NCBI GenBank assembly: GCA_913057775.1
Contig: CAJXOG010000002.1
Span: forward strand, 248,001-312,000
Direction: 5' to 3'
Source of the DNA: an uncultured Fodinibius sp.
GTDB lineage: Bacteria; Bacteroidota; Rhodothermia; Balneolales; Balneolaceae
Length of the DNA stretch: 64,000 nt
Position 1 is the first letter of the stretch. Each line of letters starts with the position of its first letter. Below the pieces are notes generated by a model. It made no database searches. It saw nothing but the letters and a program-made list of their open reading frames with translations, and was not told where the DNA came from. Positions 19,089 to 27,682 of the stretch are shown here, piece by piece. Position numbers and translations under genes: made by a program.

Positions 19089-20168
19089 TTAACTGTTCTC
19101 TTTTCTAAATGTTTTCATGAAATTTATCAGTGCTTCTACGCTTTCCATCGGACATGCATTATACATGCTGGCCCGGATTCCACCCACACTGCGATGTCCT
19201 TTTAACGTATACAGGTCCTGCTCTTCTGCCTCCGATAAGAATTTGGCTTCTAGCTCTTCGGATGGAAGTCTAAAAGTGGCGTTCATCAGTGAGCGAGAAT
19301 CTTTTTCTACGGCACCTCGATAAAAATCATCCCGATCAATTTCGTTGTAAAGCAGTCCGGCTTTTTCTTCATTGAAGGATTTAAAGTATTCCAAGCCGCC
19401 TTTGTCCTGAATCCATTCCAATACCAGATTAACCATATACACATTAAAAACCGGTGGAGTATTGAAGATTTTTTCCGCATGCGTTTGATACCGCAAAATG
19501 GTTGGTACGTCTTCGGTATTTGCTTTCTGCAAGAAATCTTTATGGATAATAACTACAGTTACTCCTGCGGGACCAATATTTTTCTGAGCGCCCGCATAAA
19601 TGATTCCGTAACGGGAAACATCTATGGGCTTGGATAAAAAGTCCGATGAAGCATCACAAACCAATGGTACGCCATTTGTTTCAGGTTCTTTGGGGAATTG
19701 AGTGCCCGCGACGGTGTTGTTTGAGGTAAAGTGGACATAGGCGGGATTATCGCTGAAGCTCAGCTCATCGTCGGTTGGTACGCGATCATAACCGGTTTCA
19801 CTACTGTTGTAAGGGCGATGTACATTCCCAAAAACTTTTGCTTCTTTAATTGCTTTGTTTGACCAGCGTCCCGTGTCGATATAGTCGGCTGTTTGATTAT
19901 TCTCTAAAAAGTTAAATGGTACCATCATAAACTGGGAACTGGCACCACCTTGGAGAAACATGATTTCAAAATCGTCACCAAGGTTTAACAAGTCTCGAAT
20001 ACGTGCTTTTGCTTGTCGGTCAATCTCGGTGTATTGGGTGCTTCGGTGGCTAATTTCCATCACCGACCGACCCATATTTTGAAAGTCGGTAAGTTCTGAT
20101 TTTGCTTTCTTAAGAACTTCGAGTGGAAGTGTTGCAGGGCCTGCACTAAAGTTGTGAACACGTTTCAT
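19089..20168 (-). CDS. serC: Phosphoserine aminotransferase
   Basis: A PLP enzyme making phosphoserine from 3-phosphohydroxypyruvate and glutamate. It shows HNFSAGPATLPLEVL at the N-terminus, MFLQGGASSQFMMVPFN, and the PLP lysine in IYAGAQKNIGPAGVT. The C-terminal GHRSVGGIRASMYNA is the phosphate-binding segment. The 359-residue length is standard. It follows the DUF1015 gene by 26 bp in the same operon. Confidence 0.96.
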   Translation of the reverse strand: MKRVHNFSAGPATLPLEVLKKAKSELTDFQNMGRSVMEISHRSTQYTEIDRQAKARIRDLLNLGDDFEIMFLQGGASSQFMMVPFNFLENNQTADYIDTGRWSNKAIKEAKVFGNVHRPYNSSETGYDRVPTDDELSFSDNPAYVHFTSNNTVAGTQFPKEPETNGVPLVCDASSDFLSKPIDVSRYGIIYAGAQKNIGPAGVTVVIIHKDFLQKANTEDVPTILRYQTHAEKIFNTPPVFNVYMVNLVLEWIQDKGGLEYFKSFNEEKAGLLYNEIDRDDFYRGAVEKDSRSLMNATFRLPSEELEAKFLSEAEEQDLYTLKGHRSVGGIRASMYNACPMESVEALINFMKTFRKENS

Positions 20169-20194
20169 AGGTGGATAAGATAAAATATTAATAA

Positions 20195-21403
20195 TTAAAA
20201 AGTGTGAACGAGTAGTCCTGATCGTAGTTTCGGTTCAAACCAAGTCGATTTGGGTGGCATCAGTCGGCCTTCATCAGATACTTCTACCAGTTCCTCGATG
20301 CTTGTAGCGTACATACTGATAGCCAATTCGGCCGTTCCATTATCTACAAGTTTTTCTAACTCTTCTGTACCTCGTATTCCTCCGACAAACGAAATATTTT
20401 CGTTACGACGAGGATCACTTATATCTAGCAATGGAGAAAGTACAAACTCTTGCAGTCTATGTACATCGAGTTCTTGAACGCTGTTTGGGTTATTATCCAA
20501 TGGCAGTTCCATGCTGCACCAGTTACCATCAATATAAATGCTAATAGTCCCCTTTTCGAATGGTTTTGGGTCAGCATCCGGAGAAAGGTTAAATTTACCC
20601 TTCAGTACGCTTAAAAAATTATCAGGGATAGTATGAACAACCCTATTGTAGGGCAGAATATTCATATTCGACATGGGAAAAATTACAGCCGGAAAGAAGT
20701 TATATTCTTCATTGCCAGTATGATCAGGATTATTTTTCCGTTTCTGTTTTGCTGCGCGAGAGGCACTTTTACACCGGTGATGACCATCAGCAATGTATAA
20801 ATGAGAGATTGATTCAAATGCTTTGACAAATGCTTCGGTTTTGTCGGCTCGCCACAATTTATGGATGACTCCATCAGAAGCTTCGAATTCGAAAAGAGGT
20901 TCTCCCCTTATCGTTTCTTCGATGAGGTTTTCGGTTTCTCGATCATCTTTATAGGTCAACATCACCGGTTCGGCGTGGGCCTGCTGCGTGAGGATATGTC
21001 GCATACGGTCATCCTCTTTGGCGGGACGTGTCAGTTCGTGTTTTAGTATTACTTCATTGTCATAGTCTTCTACCGAAACGCACGCAAAAATACCGGTCTG
21101 AGGCCGTCCGTTTCTTATTAATTGATAAATATAGAGCTGTGGCTGTTTTTCTTGTTTAAGCGTATCGTTTTGCAGAAACTTATTCAGGTTTTCGGCTCCT
21201 TTATCATATACTTCATCATCATGCGGATCGGTTCCCTCCGGCAGATCAATTTCTGGCCGAACAACATGAAGGAAACTTTTGGGATTGCCTTTGGCAAGTT
21301 TACGTGCTTCTTTGACGCTGACAACATCGTAGGGAACACAAGCTATTTGTTCTACGTTTTTTGGAGCAGGATGCCAAGCTTTAAATGGTTTCAGAATAGC
21401 CAT
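20195..21403 (-). CDS. DUF1015 family protein of the serine locus
   Basis: A 402-residue protein with the conserved DUF1015 motifs: N-terminal ILKPFKAWHPAP and PYDVVSVKEARKLAKGNP, a central YIADGHHRCKSA, and a C-terminal ELVEVSDEGRLMPPKSTWFEPK. The family is widespread next to serA/serC in Bacteroidota and anaerobes and is thought to be an enzyme of serine or phosphoserine metabolism, but its reaction is not established to my knowledge. Here it is the first gene of an operon with serC. Confidence 0.88.
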   Translation of the reverse strand: MAILKPFKAWHPAPKNVEQIACVPYDVVSVKEARKLAKGNPKSFLHVVRPEIDLPEGTDPHDDEVYDKGAENLNKFLQNDTLKQEKQPQLYIYQLIRNGRPQTGIFACVSVEDYDNEVILKHELTRPAKEDDRMRHILTQQAHAEPVMLTYKDDRETENLIEETIRGEPLFEFEASDGVIHKLWRADKTEAFVKAFESISHLYIADGHHRCKSASRAAKQKRKNNPDHTGNEEYNFFPAVIFPMSNMNILPYNRVVHTIPDNFLSVLKGKFNLSPDADPKPFEKGTISIYIDGNWCSMELPLDNNPNSVQELDVHRLQEFVLSPLLDISDPRRNENISFVGGIRGTEELEKLVDNGTAELAISMYATSIEELVEVSDEGRLMPPKSTWFEPKLRSGLLVHTF

Positions 21404-21571
21404 GAAACAGATCTTTATTTATTGATTATTTTGGATTGAAGCTCTCTAAAGTACTTGGTTGTTGACAATATTTAAAAAATTATTTTCTAATAAATTTGAT
21501 TATACTTAAAAATTAATTCTTTACGATAAACAGCTTATTTTAAGATCAATTTTGAACAAAAATTATTAGAT

Positions 21572-21895
21572 ATGGACAAGACAAATTATAACGGTGACAA
21601 TTTATCCGAGGACGAACAGCAGCAATTACTTTTTATGATGTTAGTGCAACAACATCAGCAGATTGCTATGATGGGAATGGGAAAATTAGAAAACCCTCAA
21701 ACCGGAAGTACAGAAAGGGATCTCAAGTCAGCCAAATTTGCTATTGATACCCTGCTGATGCTCGAAGAATTTACAGAGGGTAATCTTCCTGATCAGTTGA
21801 AAAGTTATTTAACGGAAACACTAAATAATCTACGTATGAATTACGCTGATGAGAAAGAAAAAGATGATGAAGAACCCGGAGACCAAGAGGAATAA
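21572..21895 (+). CDS. DUF1844 small protein
   Basis: A 107-residue helical protein with the DUF1844 pattern (MLVQQHQQIAMMGMGKLENP, NPQTGSTERDLKSAKFAIDT, LLMLEEFTEGNLP). An acidic tail (DEKEKDDEEPGDQEE) follows. The family has no assigned function. Its stop overlaps the start of the Nudix gene (TAATG), so the two are translationally coupled. Confidence 0.82.
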   Translation: MDKTNYNGDNLSEDEQQQLLFMMLVQQHQQIAMMGMGKLENPQTGSTERDLKSAKFAIDTLLMLEEFTEGNLPDQLKSYLTETLNNLRMNYADEKEKDDEEPGDQEE

Positions 21896-22341
21896 TGGCT
21901 ATTGTTGAACCTGTTAAAGCGGCAGGAGGTGTTGTTTTTAAAGGTAATGATACCTCTGAGCCGTTTGTTCTATTGATATTCCGCCGTGGGGTATGGGATC
22001 TGCCCAAAGGAAAATTAGAAGAAGGAGAGACCATCAAAGAATGTTCCGTTCGAGAAGTTGCGGAAGAAGTAGGAATATCAGTCTTACCTGAGATTGTTTT
22101 TAAACTTCCGGAAACCTATCACGAATATCAACAGGGTGGGATACATTATGGTAAAACAACGCATTGGTTCGGGATGCAATTTTCTGATGATGAGGAACTT
22201 ACTTTTGAGCCACAAACCGAAGAGGATATTCAAAAGGTAAGATGGATATCTTTAAATAAAGCTCGAACACTGGTTGGCTATGAAAACCTGTCTGAAGTAC
22301 TAAAAGCATTTCAACAAAAATACCAGCAGCATATCGCTTGA
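21895..22341 (+). CDS. Nudix hydrolase
   Basis: Hydrolyses a nucleoside diphosphate linked to another moiety. The Nudix box is complete: GKLEEGETIKECSVREVAEE, then VGI, preceded by GVWDLPKG. 148 residues. The overall look (AAGGVVFKGN at the N-terminus and a hydrophobic strand before the box) resembles diadenosine polyphosphate or diphosphoinositol-type Nudix enzymes, but the substrate cannot be fixed. It overlaps the DUF1844 gene by one base. Confidence 0.9.
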   Translation: MAIVEPVKAAGGVVFKGNDTSEPFVLLIFRRGVWDLPKGKLEEGETIKECSVREVAEEVGISVLPEIVFKLPETYHEYQQGGIHYGKTTHWFGMQFSDDEELTFEPQTEEDIQKVRWISLNKARTLVGYENLSEVLKAFQQKYQQHIA

Positions 22342-22383
22342 AGGATAAAGCAATTGTAGTAAGTGAAAATTAATCATTCAATT

Positions 22384-22417
22384 AAAAAAAAGGCCTGCTT
22401 AAAAGCAGGCCTTTTTT
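22384..22417. terminator. Bidirectional terminator between nudix and tonB
   Basis: A near-perfect stem of AAAAAAAGGCCTGCTT and AGCAGGCCTTTTTT serves the two convergent genes, with T runs in both directions. Confidence 0.92.
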
Positions 22418-22442
22418 AACTAATTAGATATGTAGAAAAATC

Positions 22443-23096
22443 TTAATTTTGCAGCCTGAATGTAATAGGCAAGCTGTACTGTACTCGAACGGGGTTTCCA
22501 CGTTGACGGCCCGGCTCAAATTCAGCTTGTTTTACAACTCGCAATGCTTCTTTATCACAACCACCGCCAATTCCTCGAATTACTCTGGGATCTTCAACCT
22601 GTCCCTTTTCATTTACGATGAACTGAATAATAACTCGTCCTTCAATACCCGCTTTTCGGGCCATATCTGGATAATTTATCTTTTGCTGCAAGGAACCCAA
22701 GCCGCCTTTTAATTCAGGCATGTTTTCTACTGCAACAAAGAAATCTTCCTCCTCTTCTTCACCCTGTGGTTCTTCGGGTTCGGGAAGCGGTTCATCCATG
22801 TTGATTTCGGCATCGATATTAATATCCTGATCCTCGATAATCTCATCATTCGGTACTTCAACAGGTACCTGTGGACGTGGAGGGGGGGGTGGTTTCTCTT
22901 CTTGTTGTGTTTGTGTTACTTCTTCCATTTCAACCACTTCTTGCTCTTGGGTAAGATCTACATCCTGCTGTTCTGCTACGAACTGTACTTTCATTGCAGT
23001 AATGAAAATTAACAGGACGACAACCATGCCCAGCTGCAAAAAGATTGTGTAGTAATTTCTAAGATCAGCCTGTGGCTTTTTTCTGTCAGAACCCAT
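22443..23096 (-). CDS. tonB: TonB-family energy transducer
   Basis: Couples proton-motive force to outer-membrane receptors. It has one N-terminal membrane helix (about 18-38, YTIFLQLGMVVVLLIFITAM), a long periplasmic neck rich in Pro and Glu (EEKPPPPPRPQ; EPLPEPEEPQGEEEEE) and a C-terminal TonB domain (YPDMARKAGIEGRVIIQF, then AEFEPGRQRGNPVRVQYSLP). 217 residues. No exbBD is adjacent, so it is probably one of several TonB proteins. Confidence 0.92.
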   Translation of the reverse strand: MGSDRKKPQADLRNYYTIFLQLGMVVVLLIFITAMKVQFVAEQQDVDLTQEQEVVEMEEVTQTQQEEKPPPPPRPQVPVEVPNDEIIEDQDINIDAEINMDEPLPEPEEPQGEEEEEDFFVAVENMPELKGGLGSLQQKINYPDMARKAGIEGRVIIQFIVNEKGQVEDPRVIRGIGGGCDKEALRVVKQAEFEPGRQRGNPVRVQYSLPITFRLQN

Positions 23097-23258
23097 AATG
23101 CTATAATCTCCGCGTTAAATTGAAATAAACTTATTAGGAATTGTAAGTAAACAAATTATTCTACTTAATCTCCACTTAAATAACAGGAAAAGAGGGTAAA
23201 TTATTCCATTATTTTTTTCAAATCGTGAAATAATACAAAAAATGCCTTTTGAAAGGTA

Positions 23259-23663
23259 TTATGATTCTTTTTCTTCCGGTAATATTGCTTTTAAAACCCC
23301 AATAGCTATCAGGCATCCTAACAGATCAAATAAAAAGTCAACAGGATCTCCCTGCCGATTTACAGGAAGTGCATACTGTAGGATTTCAATTAGTAATCCA
23401 AAAGTGGTACCACTGGCAAATATAATCCAGAGTTTAACAGCTTTAGATTTATGTATTTGATAGTAAAGTCCAACCGATAGTGACCAGCTTCCAAAAAGTA
23501 CGGCGTGGCCCAATTTGTCGTAGCTCCAAAGTTGGTTTTCTCCCATAACATCTGCGGGCAATAATGTCAGCAATAGCATTCCCAGTGTTAGAGTAATTAT
23601 ACCAATAGGTAATAAATAACTGTGATCTGATAGAAAGGAATAAATAGAAGAAAATATATTCAT
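23259..23663 (-). CDS. VanZ-like membrane protein
   Basis: A 134-residue protein with four hydrophobic segments and the VanZ-like pattern: DKLGHAVLFGSWSL in the second helix, FGLLIEILQYALPVNRQGDP in the third, then DFLFDLLGCLIAIG. Function is generally unknown; VanZ itself gives low-level teicoplanin resistance. It overlaps nnrDE by four bases and is the last gene of the proS-PAP2-nnrDE-vanZ operon. Confidence 0.85.
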   Translation of the reverse strand: MNIFSSIYSFLSDHSYLLPIGIITLTLGMLLLTLLPADVMGENQLWSYDKLGHAVLFGSWSLSVGLYYQIHKSKAVKLWIIFASGTTFGLLIEILQYALPVNRQGDPVDFLFDLLGCLIAIGVLKAILPEEKES

Positions 23664-25177
23664 ATAAAATCTCTTGGTTCAGGCAAATCCTGATGATTCT
23701 TTAAATAATGTTCTAGTTTCTGTTTACCTTTTAACAATCCGTGTGCGCAGCTTTGGGTTGGGGAATGACCCAGAGCCGACAGAGCGCCAACTTTACCGGC
23801 TAACACATCTCCGCTTCCGGCTCTGGAAAAATATTTGGTATTGTAGTTTGTTAGATAACATTTACCTGCTGGTGTTCCGATTATTGCGGGCATGCCCTTT
23901 GCAAGTAATGTAACGCCAGTAGTTTGGGCATATTCTCGTACCGTCTCTAATCGGGATTCTTTATGGGTCTCCATATTATGTGTCAACCGATTTAACTCAC
24001 CCGGATGTGGTGTTAAAATCCAATCAGACTGTTCATGTTTAGTAAGTTTATTTGACTGTGCCAAACACCATAGCCCGTCAGCATCAATGACAGCGGGACT
24101 CGTGATTTTGGGTAGTACCTCTTGTACAAAATTAACGGTCGACTGTTCGCGTCCCAATCCCGGTCCAAGTAGCAATGCTCCCTCTTTTTCGGATAAAATT
24201 TTTAATACCTTGCTTGTATGTTTTTCTTTGAAAAAGAAATCATCTCGGTTTCCCACTGGTTTTTTTATGATGGATGGGAGCGTTTGTTCATATATAGGTA
24301 GAGTTCCCTTGGGACAAATTAGGATTACTGCCCCCAATCCTTCAGCCCAGGCACTTTGGGCAGCCATCATTGCGGCTCCCGTTAATCCTTCAGAACCGGC
24401 GATAATATAAAGTACGCCCGAATTATATTTGTGCTGGCCGGGAGTAGGTGATTCCATGGGAATCCAGCTCTCATCAAGAAGATAGGTATTACAGTCTTCT
24501 TTAAACTGATTCGGAAAGGGAAGTTCACAATAATGAATATTACCAGCAACGGTTGGTCCATCTTTAAGATAGAGTCCCAATTTCCGGCCACCAAATGTGA
24601 GGGTAGTATCAGCGTTTATAGCGACTCCCATAATTTTTCCGGAATCAGCATGTAGGCCTGTTGGAATATCCATAGTAAAAACCGGCTGAGATTGTCGGTT
24701 TGCCCATTCTACAGCCTCGGTATAATGGCCTCTTACATCGCTGGTTAACCCGGTACCAAGCATACCGTCAATGATAAAGTCAAATTCTTCAGGGGAATTA
24801 AACTGCTCCCAATTTTCAAAAAATCCTAGTTTATCACCGGTATTAAATTTCTTGAGCAGCTCCAGGTTTTTTTCGGTATCAGCAGAAAGATCATCTGATC
24901 CGTTTAAGAATACAATGGTTGCACCTATATTGTGCTGAAGAAGATATCGAGCTACGACGAGCGCATCACCGGCGTTATTGCCCTTTCCACAGAGATAAAC
25001 GCCGTGGCTTAAATCTTTTTCCTGAAGGAGGATTTTGGCAGCCGAAGATCCGGCAATTTCCATCAGGGTAAAACCGTCGATGTCTATTTCTTCAATCGTA
25101 CGCCGGTCAATTTTTTGGCTCAGGCCAGTATCAAACAAATAATGTGAATAGGGCGCGTCAAGAGTCTCCTTTACCAT
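23660..25177 (-). CDS. nnrDE: Bifunctional NAD(P)H-hydrate epimerase/dehydratase
   Basis: Repairs hydrated NADH and NADPH. The N-terminal epimerase (YjeF_N) part has VYLCGKGNNAGDALVVARYL and the metal/catalytic segment DGMLGTGL. The C-terminal ADP-dependent dehydratase part has IIAGSEGLTGAAMMAAQSA, GPGLGREQ, the DADGLW aspartate, TPHPGELNRLT and the nucleotide-binding SRAGSGDVLAG. The 505-residue length equals the usual fusion. It overlaps PAP2 by 7 bp upstream and vanZ by 4 bp downstream. Confidence 0.93.
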   Translation of the reverse strand: MVKETLDAPYSHYLFDTGLSQKIDRRTIEEIDIDGFTLMEIAGSSAAKILLQEKDLSHGVYLCGKGNNAGDALVVARYLLQHNIGATIVFLNGSDDLSADTEKNLELLKKFNTGDKLGFFENWEQFNSPEEFDFIIDGMLGTGLTSDVRGHYTEAVEWANRQSQPVFTMDIPTGLHADSGKIMGVAINADTTLTFGGRKLGLYLKDGPTVAGNIHYCELPFPNQFKEDCNTYLLDESWIPMESPTPGQHKYNSGVLYIIAGSEGLTGAAMMAAQSAWAEGLGAVILICPKGTLPIYEQTLPSIIKKPVGNRDDFFFKEKHTSKVLKILSEKEGALLLGPGLGREQSTVNFVQEVLPKITSPAVIDADGLWCLAQSNKLTKHEQSDWILTPHPGELNRLTHNMETHKESRLETVREYAQTTGVTLLAKGMPAIIGTPAGKCYLTNYNTKYFSRAGSGDVLAGKVGALSALGHSPTQSCAHGLLKGKQKLEHYLKNHQDLPEPRDFI

Positions 25178-25854
25178 ATATTTGTAAATATGATTAGCTC
25201 AATGATTGTAAGCAGTATTCCGGCAGTAGCTCCGCCAAATAATTCTGTTAGTGAGTGAACACTGAGATGATACCGTGCCCACATGATTAGAGGTAAAAGT
25301 AGTAAAAGGTGGATTAAGGATAAAATTAATGTGAGGAAAGGGTATTCTGTTATTCCCCAAAGAAACATCAGGTAGTAAATTGTACCTGCTACGGATACTG
25401 ATGCGGAATGTACACTTACTTTCCATCTCAGGTTTAGAAGGAAGGAGATAGTCAAATTGGCTAGGAAAACCAGTGAGAGTATAAAAATAAAAAAGGGCAG
25501 GCTTGGGGTGAGTTGATATATAGTTAAAGAAGCGAGGGTTGCGCTGACAATCGAAAAGGCATACAGTATGGTGCGCGTTTTCCGCAGTGGCAAGTCCAGC
25601 GAATGGATAATTCCACGCCGAAACATGAAAAGTGTGAGCAGAAATGGTAATACGCTGTAGCAAATCACAGCGATACCAGTAACTTGTAATGTCGTAAATG
25701 GGGATTGGCCTAACAGAAGACAGGTTCCCAAAAATACGGCAGGCGGCATTAATAAAGGATTGCCAAGGTCAGAAATCAGACGCGCTGAACCTTCCTCGGC
25801 AAACCGATCAAAAATATTGAGCGTACTGTCTACGGGCGACTGCTCCATAGGCAT
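25171..25854 (-). CDS. PAP2-superfamily membrane protein, divergent
   Basis: A 227-residue membrane protein with about six helices. Two PAP2-like motifs are visible but altered: WKVSVHSASVSVAG in place of the PSGH box, and ARYHLSVHSLTELFGGATAG in place of the usual R(x5)H(x3)D, with Glu where Asp is expected. The family includes lipid phosphate phosphatases of the envelope. Activity is uncertain because of the substitutions. It lies 3 bp after proS and overlaps nnrDE. Confidence 0.7.
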   Translation of the reverse strand: MPMEQSPVDSTLNIFDRFAEEGSARLISDLGNPLLMPPAVFLGTCLLLGQSPFTTLQVTGIAVICYSVLPFLLTLFMFRRGIIHSLDLPLRKTRTILYAFSIVSATLASLTIYQLTPSLPFFIFILSLVFLANLTISFLLNLRWKVSVHSASVSVAGTIYYLMFLWGITEYPFLTLILSLIHLLLLLPLIMWARYHLSVHSLTELFGGATAGILLTIIELIIFTNIW

Positions 25855-25857
25855 TAT

Positions 25858-27324
25858 TTAGTAGGCACGAGCAAAAAGAACTTTCTGTTTTGAAGGTTCT
25901 CCCGTTACCATACATTTTCCCTCTTCGCCGTCCTCGAGCGGGATACAGCGGATGGTAGCCTTTGTTTCGTCTTTGATCTTTTCTTCGGTTTCGGCTGTTC
26001 CATCCCAGTGTGCATAAACAAAACCACCTTCATTCTCGATCACATCTTTGAACTCATCATAGGAGTCAACGGTGTGCGTGTTTTCCCGGATGCGGTTTTG
26101 GGCCGACTCATAAAGATCTTTCTGAATCGTATCCAGCAGCTCATCAACTTTTTGAGCAATGCCATCACGGCTGACGATGTTTTTGTCCAGCGTATCACGA
26201 CGGGCTAATTCTACATTATTGTTTTCCAAGTCACGTGGCCCAATCGTTAACCGCAAGGGGATGCCGGCTGCTTCATGCTCGTTAAATTTCCAGCCCGGAC
26301 TCATATTTTCACGGTCATCCAGTTTTATACGGATGTTCAATGCATCAAGTTCGTCAATGATTTCCTGACAGTAATCGAGCACTTGTTCTTTCTGCTCATC
26401 ACTTTTCCAGATAGGCACAATAACGACCTGATTAGGAGCCAGTTTTGGAGGCAGTACAAGTCCCTGATCATCGGAATGCGTCATAATCAATCCGCCAATT
26501 AATCGCGTTGAAACGCCCCAGCTGGTGGCCCATACATATTCGTGCTCACCATCCGAGCTTTGGAATTTAACATCAAATGCTTTTGCGAAATTTTGCCCCA
26601 GAAAGTGAGAAGTGCCGGCTTGCAATGCTTTATTATCCTGCAAAAGGGTTTCAATACAATAGGTATCTACGGCTCCGGCAAATCGCTCTGATTCCGTTTT
26701 TACGCCTGTTTTTACCGGCATGGCCATATATTCCTCGGCAAAGGTACGATAGACTTCCAGCATCTGCCGGGTTTCTTCTACAGCTTCTTCTTTCGTGGCG
26801 TGTGCGGTATGACCTTCTTGCCACAGGAATTCCATAGTACGAAGAAATAGGCGCGTGCGCATCTCCCAGCGAACAACATTGGCCCACTGATTAATCAGGA
26901 TAGGCAGATCGCGGTACGATTGAATCCAGTCGCGGTAAGAATCCCAGATAATCGTTTCAGAAGTGGGGCGTACAATTAATTCTTCTCCAAGTTTAGAGTC
27001 CGGGTCGACCTCTACACCATCATCGGTGCTTTGAAGGCGACTATGCGTAACCACTGCACATTCTTTGGCAAAGCCCTTTACGTGTTGGGCTTCTTTTGAT
27101 AAAAAGGACTTTGGAATGAACAGTGGGAAATAGGCATTCTCATGACCGGTATCTTTGAACATCTGATCCAGTGAATCCTGCATGTTTTCCCAGAGGGCAT
27201 AGCCGTTGGGACGAATGACCATACAGCCGCGCACAGGAGAGTGGTCGGCAAGCTTGCCTTCACGAATTACATCTTGATACCATTGTGAAAAATCTTCGGT
27301 TCTTTCGGTGATTTTCTTTGCCAT
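25858..27324 (-). CDS. proS: Prolyl-tRNA synthetase, archaeal/eukaryal type (ProS type 3)
   Basis: Charges tRNA-Pro. The 488-residue size and motifs ([20 protein letters not shown] at the N-terminus; [20 protein letters not shown]; the motif-2 region [20 protein letters not shown]) define the short form without the bacterial editing insert. It ends in the C-terminal zinc-like domain with final Tyr (KVLFARAY). It is the first gene of the four-gene operon on this strand. Confidence 0.95.
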   Translation of the reverse strand: MAKKITERTEDFSQWYQDVIREGKLADHSPVRGCMVIRPNGYALWENMQDSLDQMFKDTGHENAYFPLFIPKSFLSKEAQHVKGFAKECAVVTHSRLQSTDDGVEVDPDSKLGEELIVRPTSETIIWDSYRDWIQSYRDLPILINQWANVVRWEMRTRLFLRTMEFLWQEGHTAHATKEEAVEETRQMLEVYRTFAEEYMAMPVKTGVKTESERFAGAVDTYCIETLLQDNKALQAGTSHFLGQNFAKAFDVKFQSSDGEHEYVWATSWGVSTRLIGGLIMTHSDDQGLVLPPKLAPNQVVIVPIWKSDEQKEQVLDYCQEIIDELDALNIRIKLDDRENMSPGWKFNEHEAAGIPLRLTIGPRDLENNNVELARRDTLDKNIVSRDGIAQKVDELLDTIQKDLYESAQNRIRENTHTVDSYDEFKDVIENEGGFVYAHWDGTAETEEKIKDETKATIRCIPLEDGEEGKCMVTGEPSKQKVLFARAY

Positions 27325-27478
27325 GAGAAATAACGGAATTCAGTGCTTAAAATGTATTTTGAATTTGTAAGCTGGAAAATAAGGCGATTTCGAAGAGCCT
27401 CAAAAAAAGATGTTGTTTTTCCACTATATGGATTGAAAAAAGTTAGAGGCGGGACTTAATATTTAATCAGAATTGCTT

Positions 27479-27486
27479 TATATTTG
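27479..27486 (+). promoter_or_regulatory. Candidate -7 box for tRNA-Met
   Basis: TATATTTG, a full match to the Bacteroidota TAnnTTTG element, ends 23 bases before the tRNA. No clear -33 TTG was found at the right distance. Confidence 0.4.
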
Positions 27487-27509
27487 GCAACTCTTGATTT
27501 GATCAATAC

Positions 27510-27583
27510 ACCGTGGTAGCTCAGTTGGTGAGAGCGTCGGATTCATAACCCGGAGGTCGGCGGTTCGATTCCGCCCCACGGTA
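27510..27583 (+). tRNA. tRNA-Met (CAT)
   Basis: Acceptor ACCGTGG/CCACGGT with discriminator A. The anticodon loop is TTCATAA (CAT), and the T arm is GGCGGTTCGATTCCGCC. The anticodon stem has an apparent A-C pair next to the loop. It could be an elongator Met tRNA or an Ile tRNA with modified CAT; initiator features (three G-C pairs next to the loop) are not complete. The accessory insert begins directly after this gene. Confidence 0.88.
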
Positions 27584-27593
27584 CACAATAATG

Positions 27594-27632
27594 CCCCTAA
27601 GTGGTTAATTGACAACCATTTAGGGGTTTTTT
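27594..27632 (+). terminator. Terminator after tRNA-Met
   Basis: CCCCTAAGTGGTT pairs with AACCATTTAGGGG over 13 bp, followed by six T. Confidence 0.9.
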
Positions 27633-27643
27633 ATTTAGGAAAG

Positions 27644-27682
27644 GTACAACATTAGTACAACATTATTCCCTATAATTCCCTA
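27644..27682. repeat. Tandem short repeats at the tRNA-proximal edge of the insert
   Basis: GTACAACATTA occurs twice head to tail (27644-27654 and 27655-27665). TTCCCTA then occurs twice (27666-27672, 27676-27682), the second pair overlapping the stop of the large gene. Short direct repeats near a tRNA 3' end are typical of integrase arm or attachment regions, but no integrase or second copy was found in the window. Confidence 0.5.
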
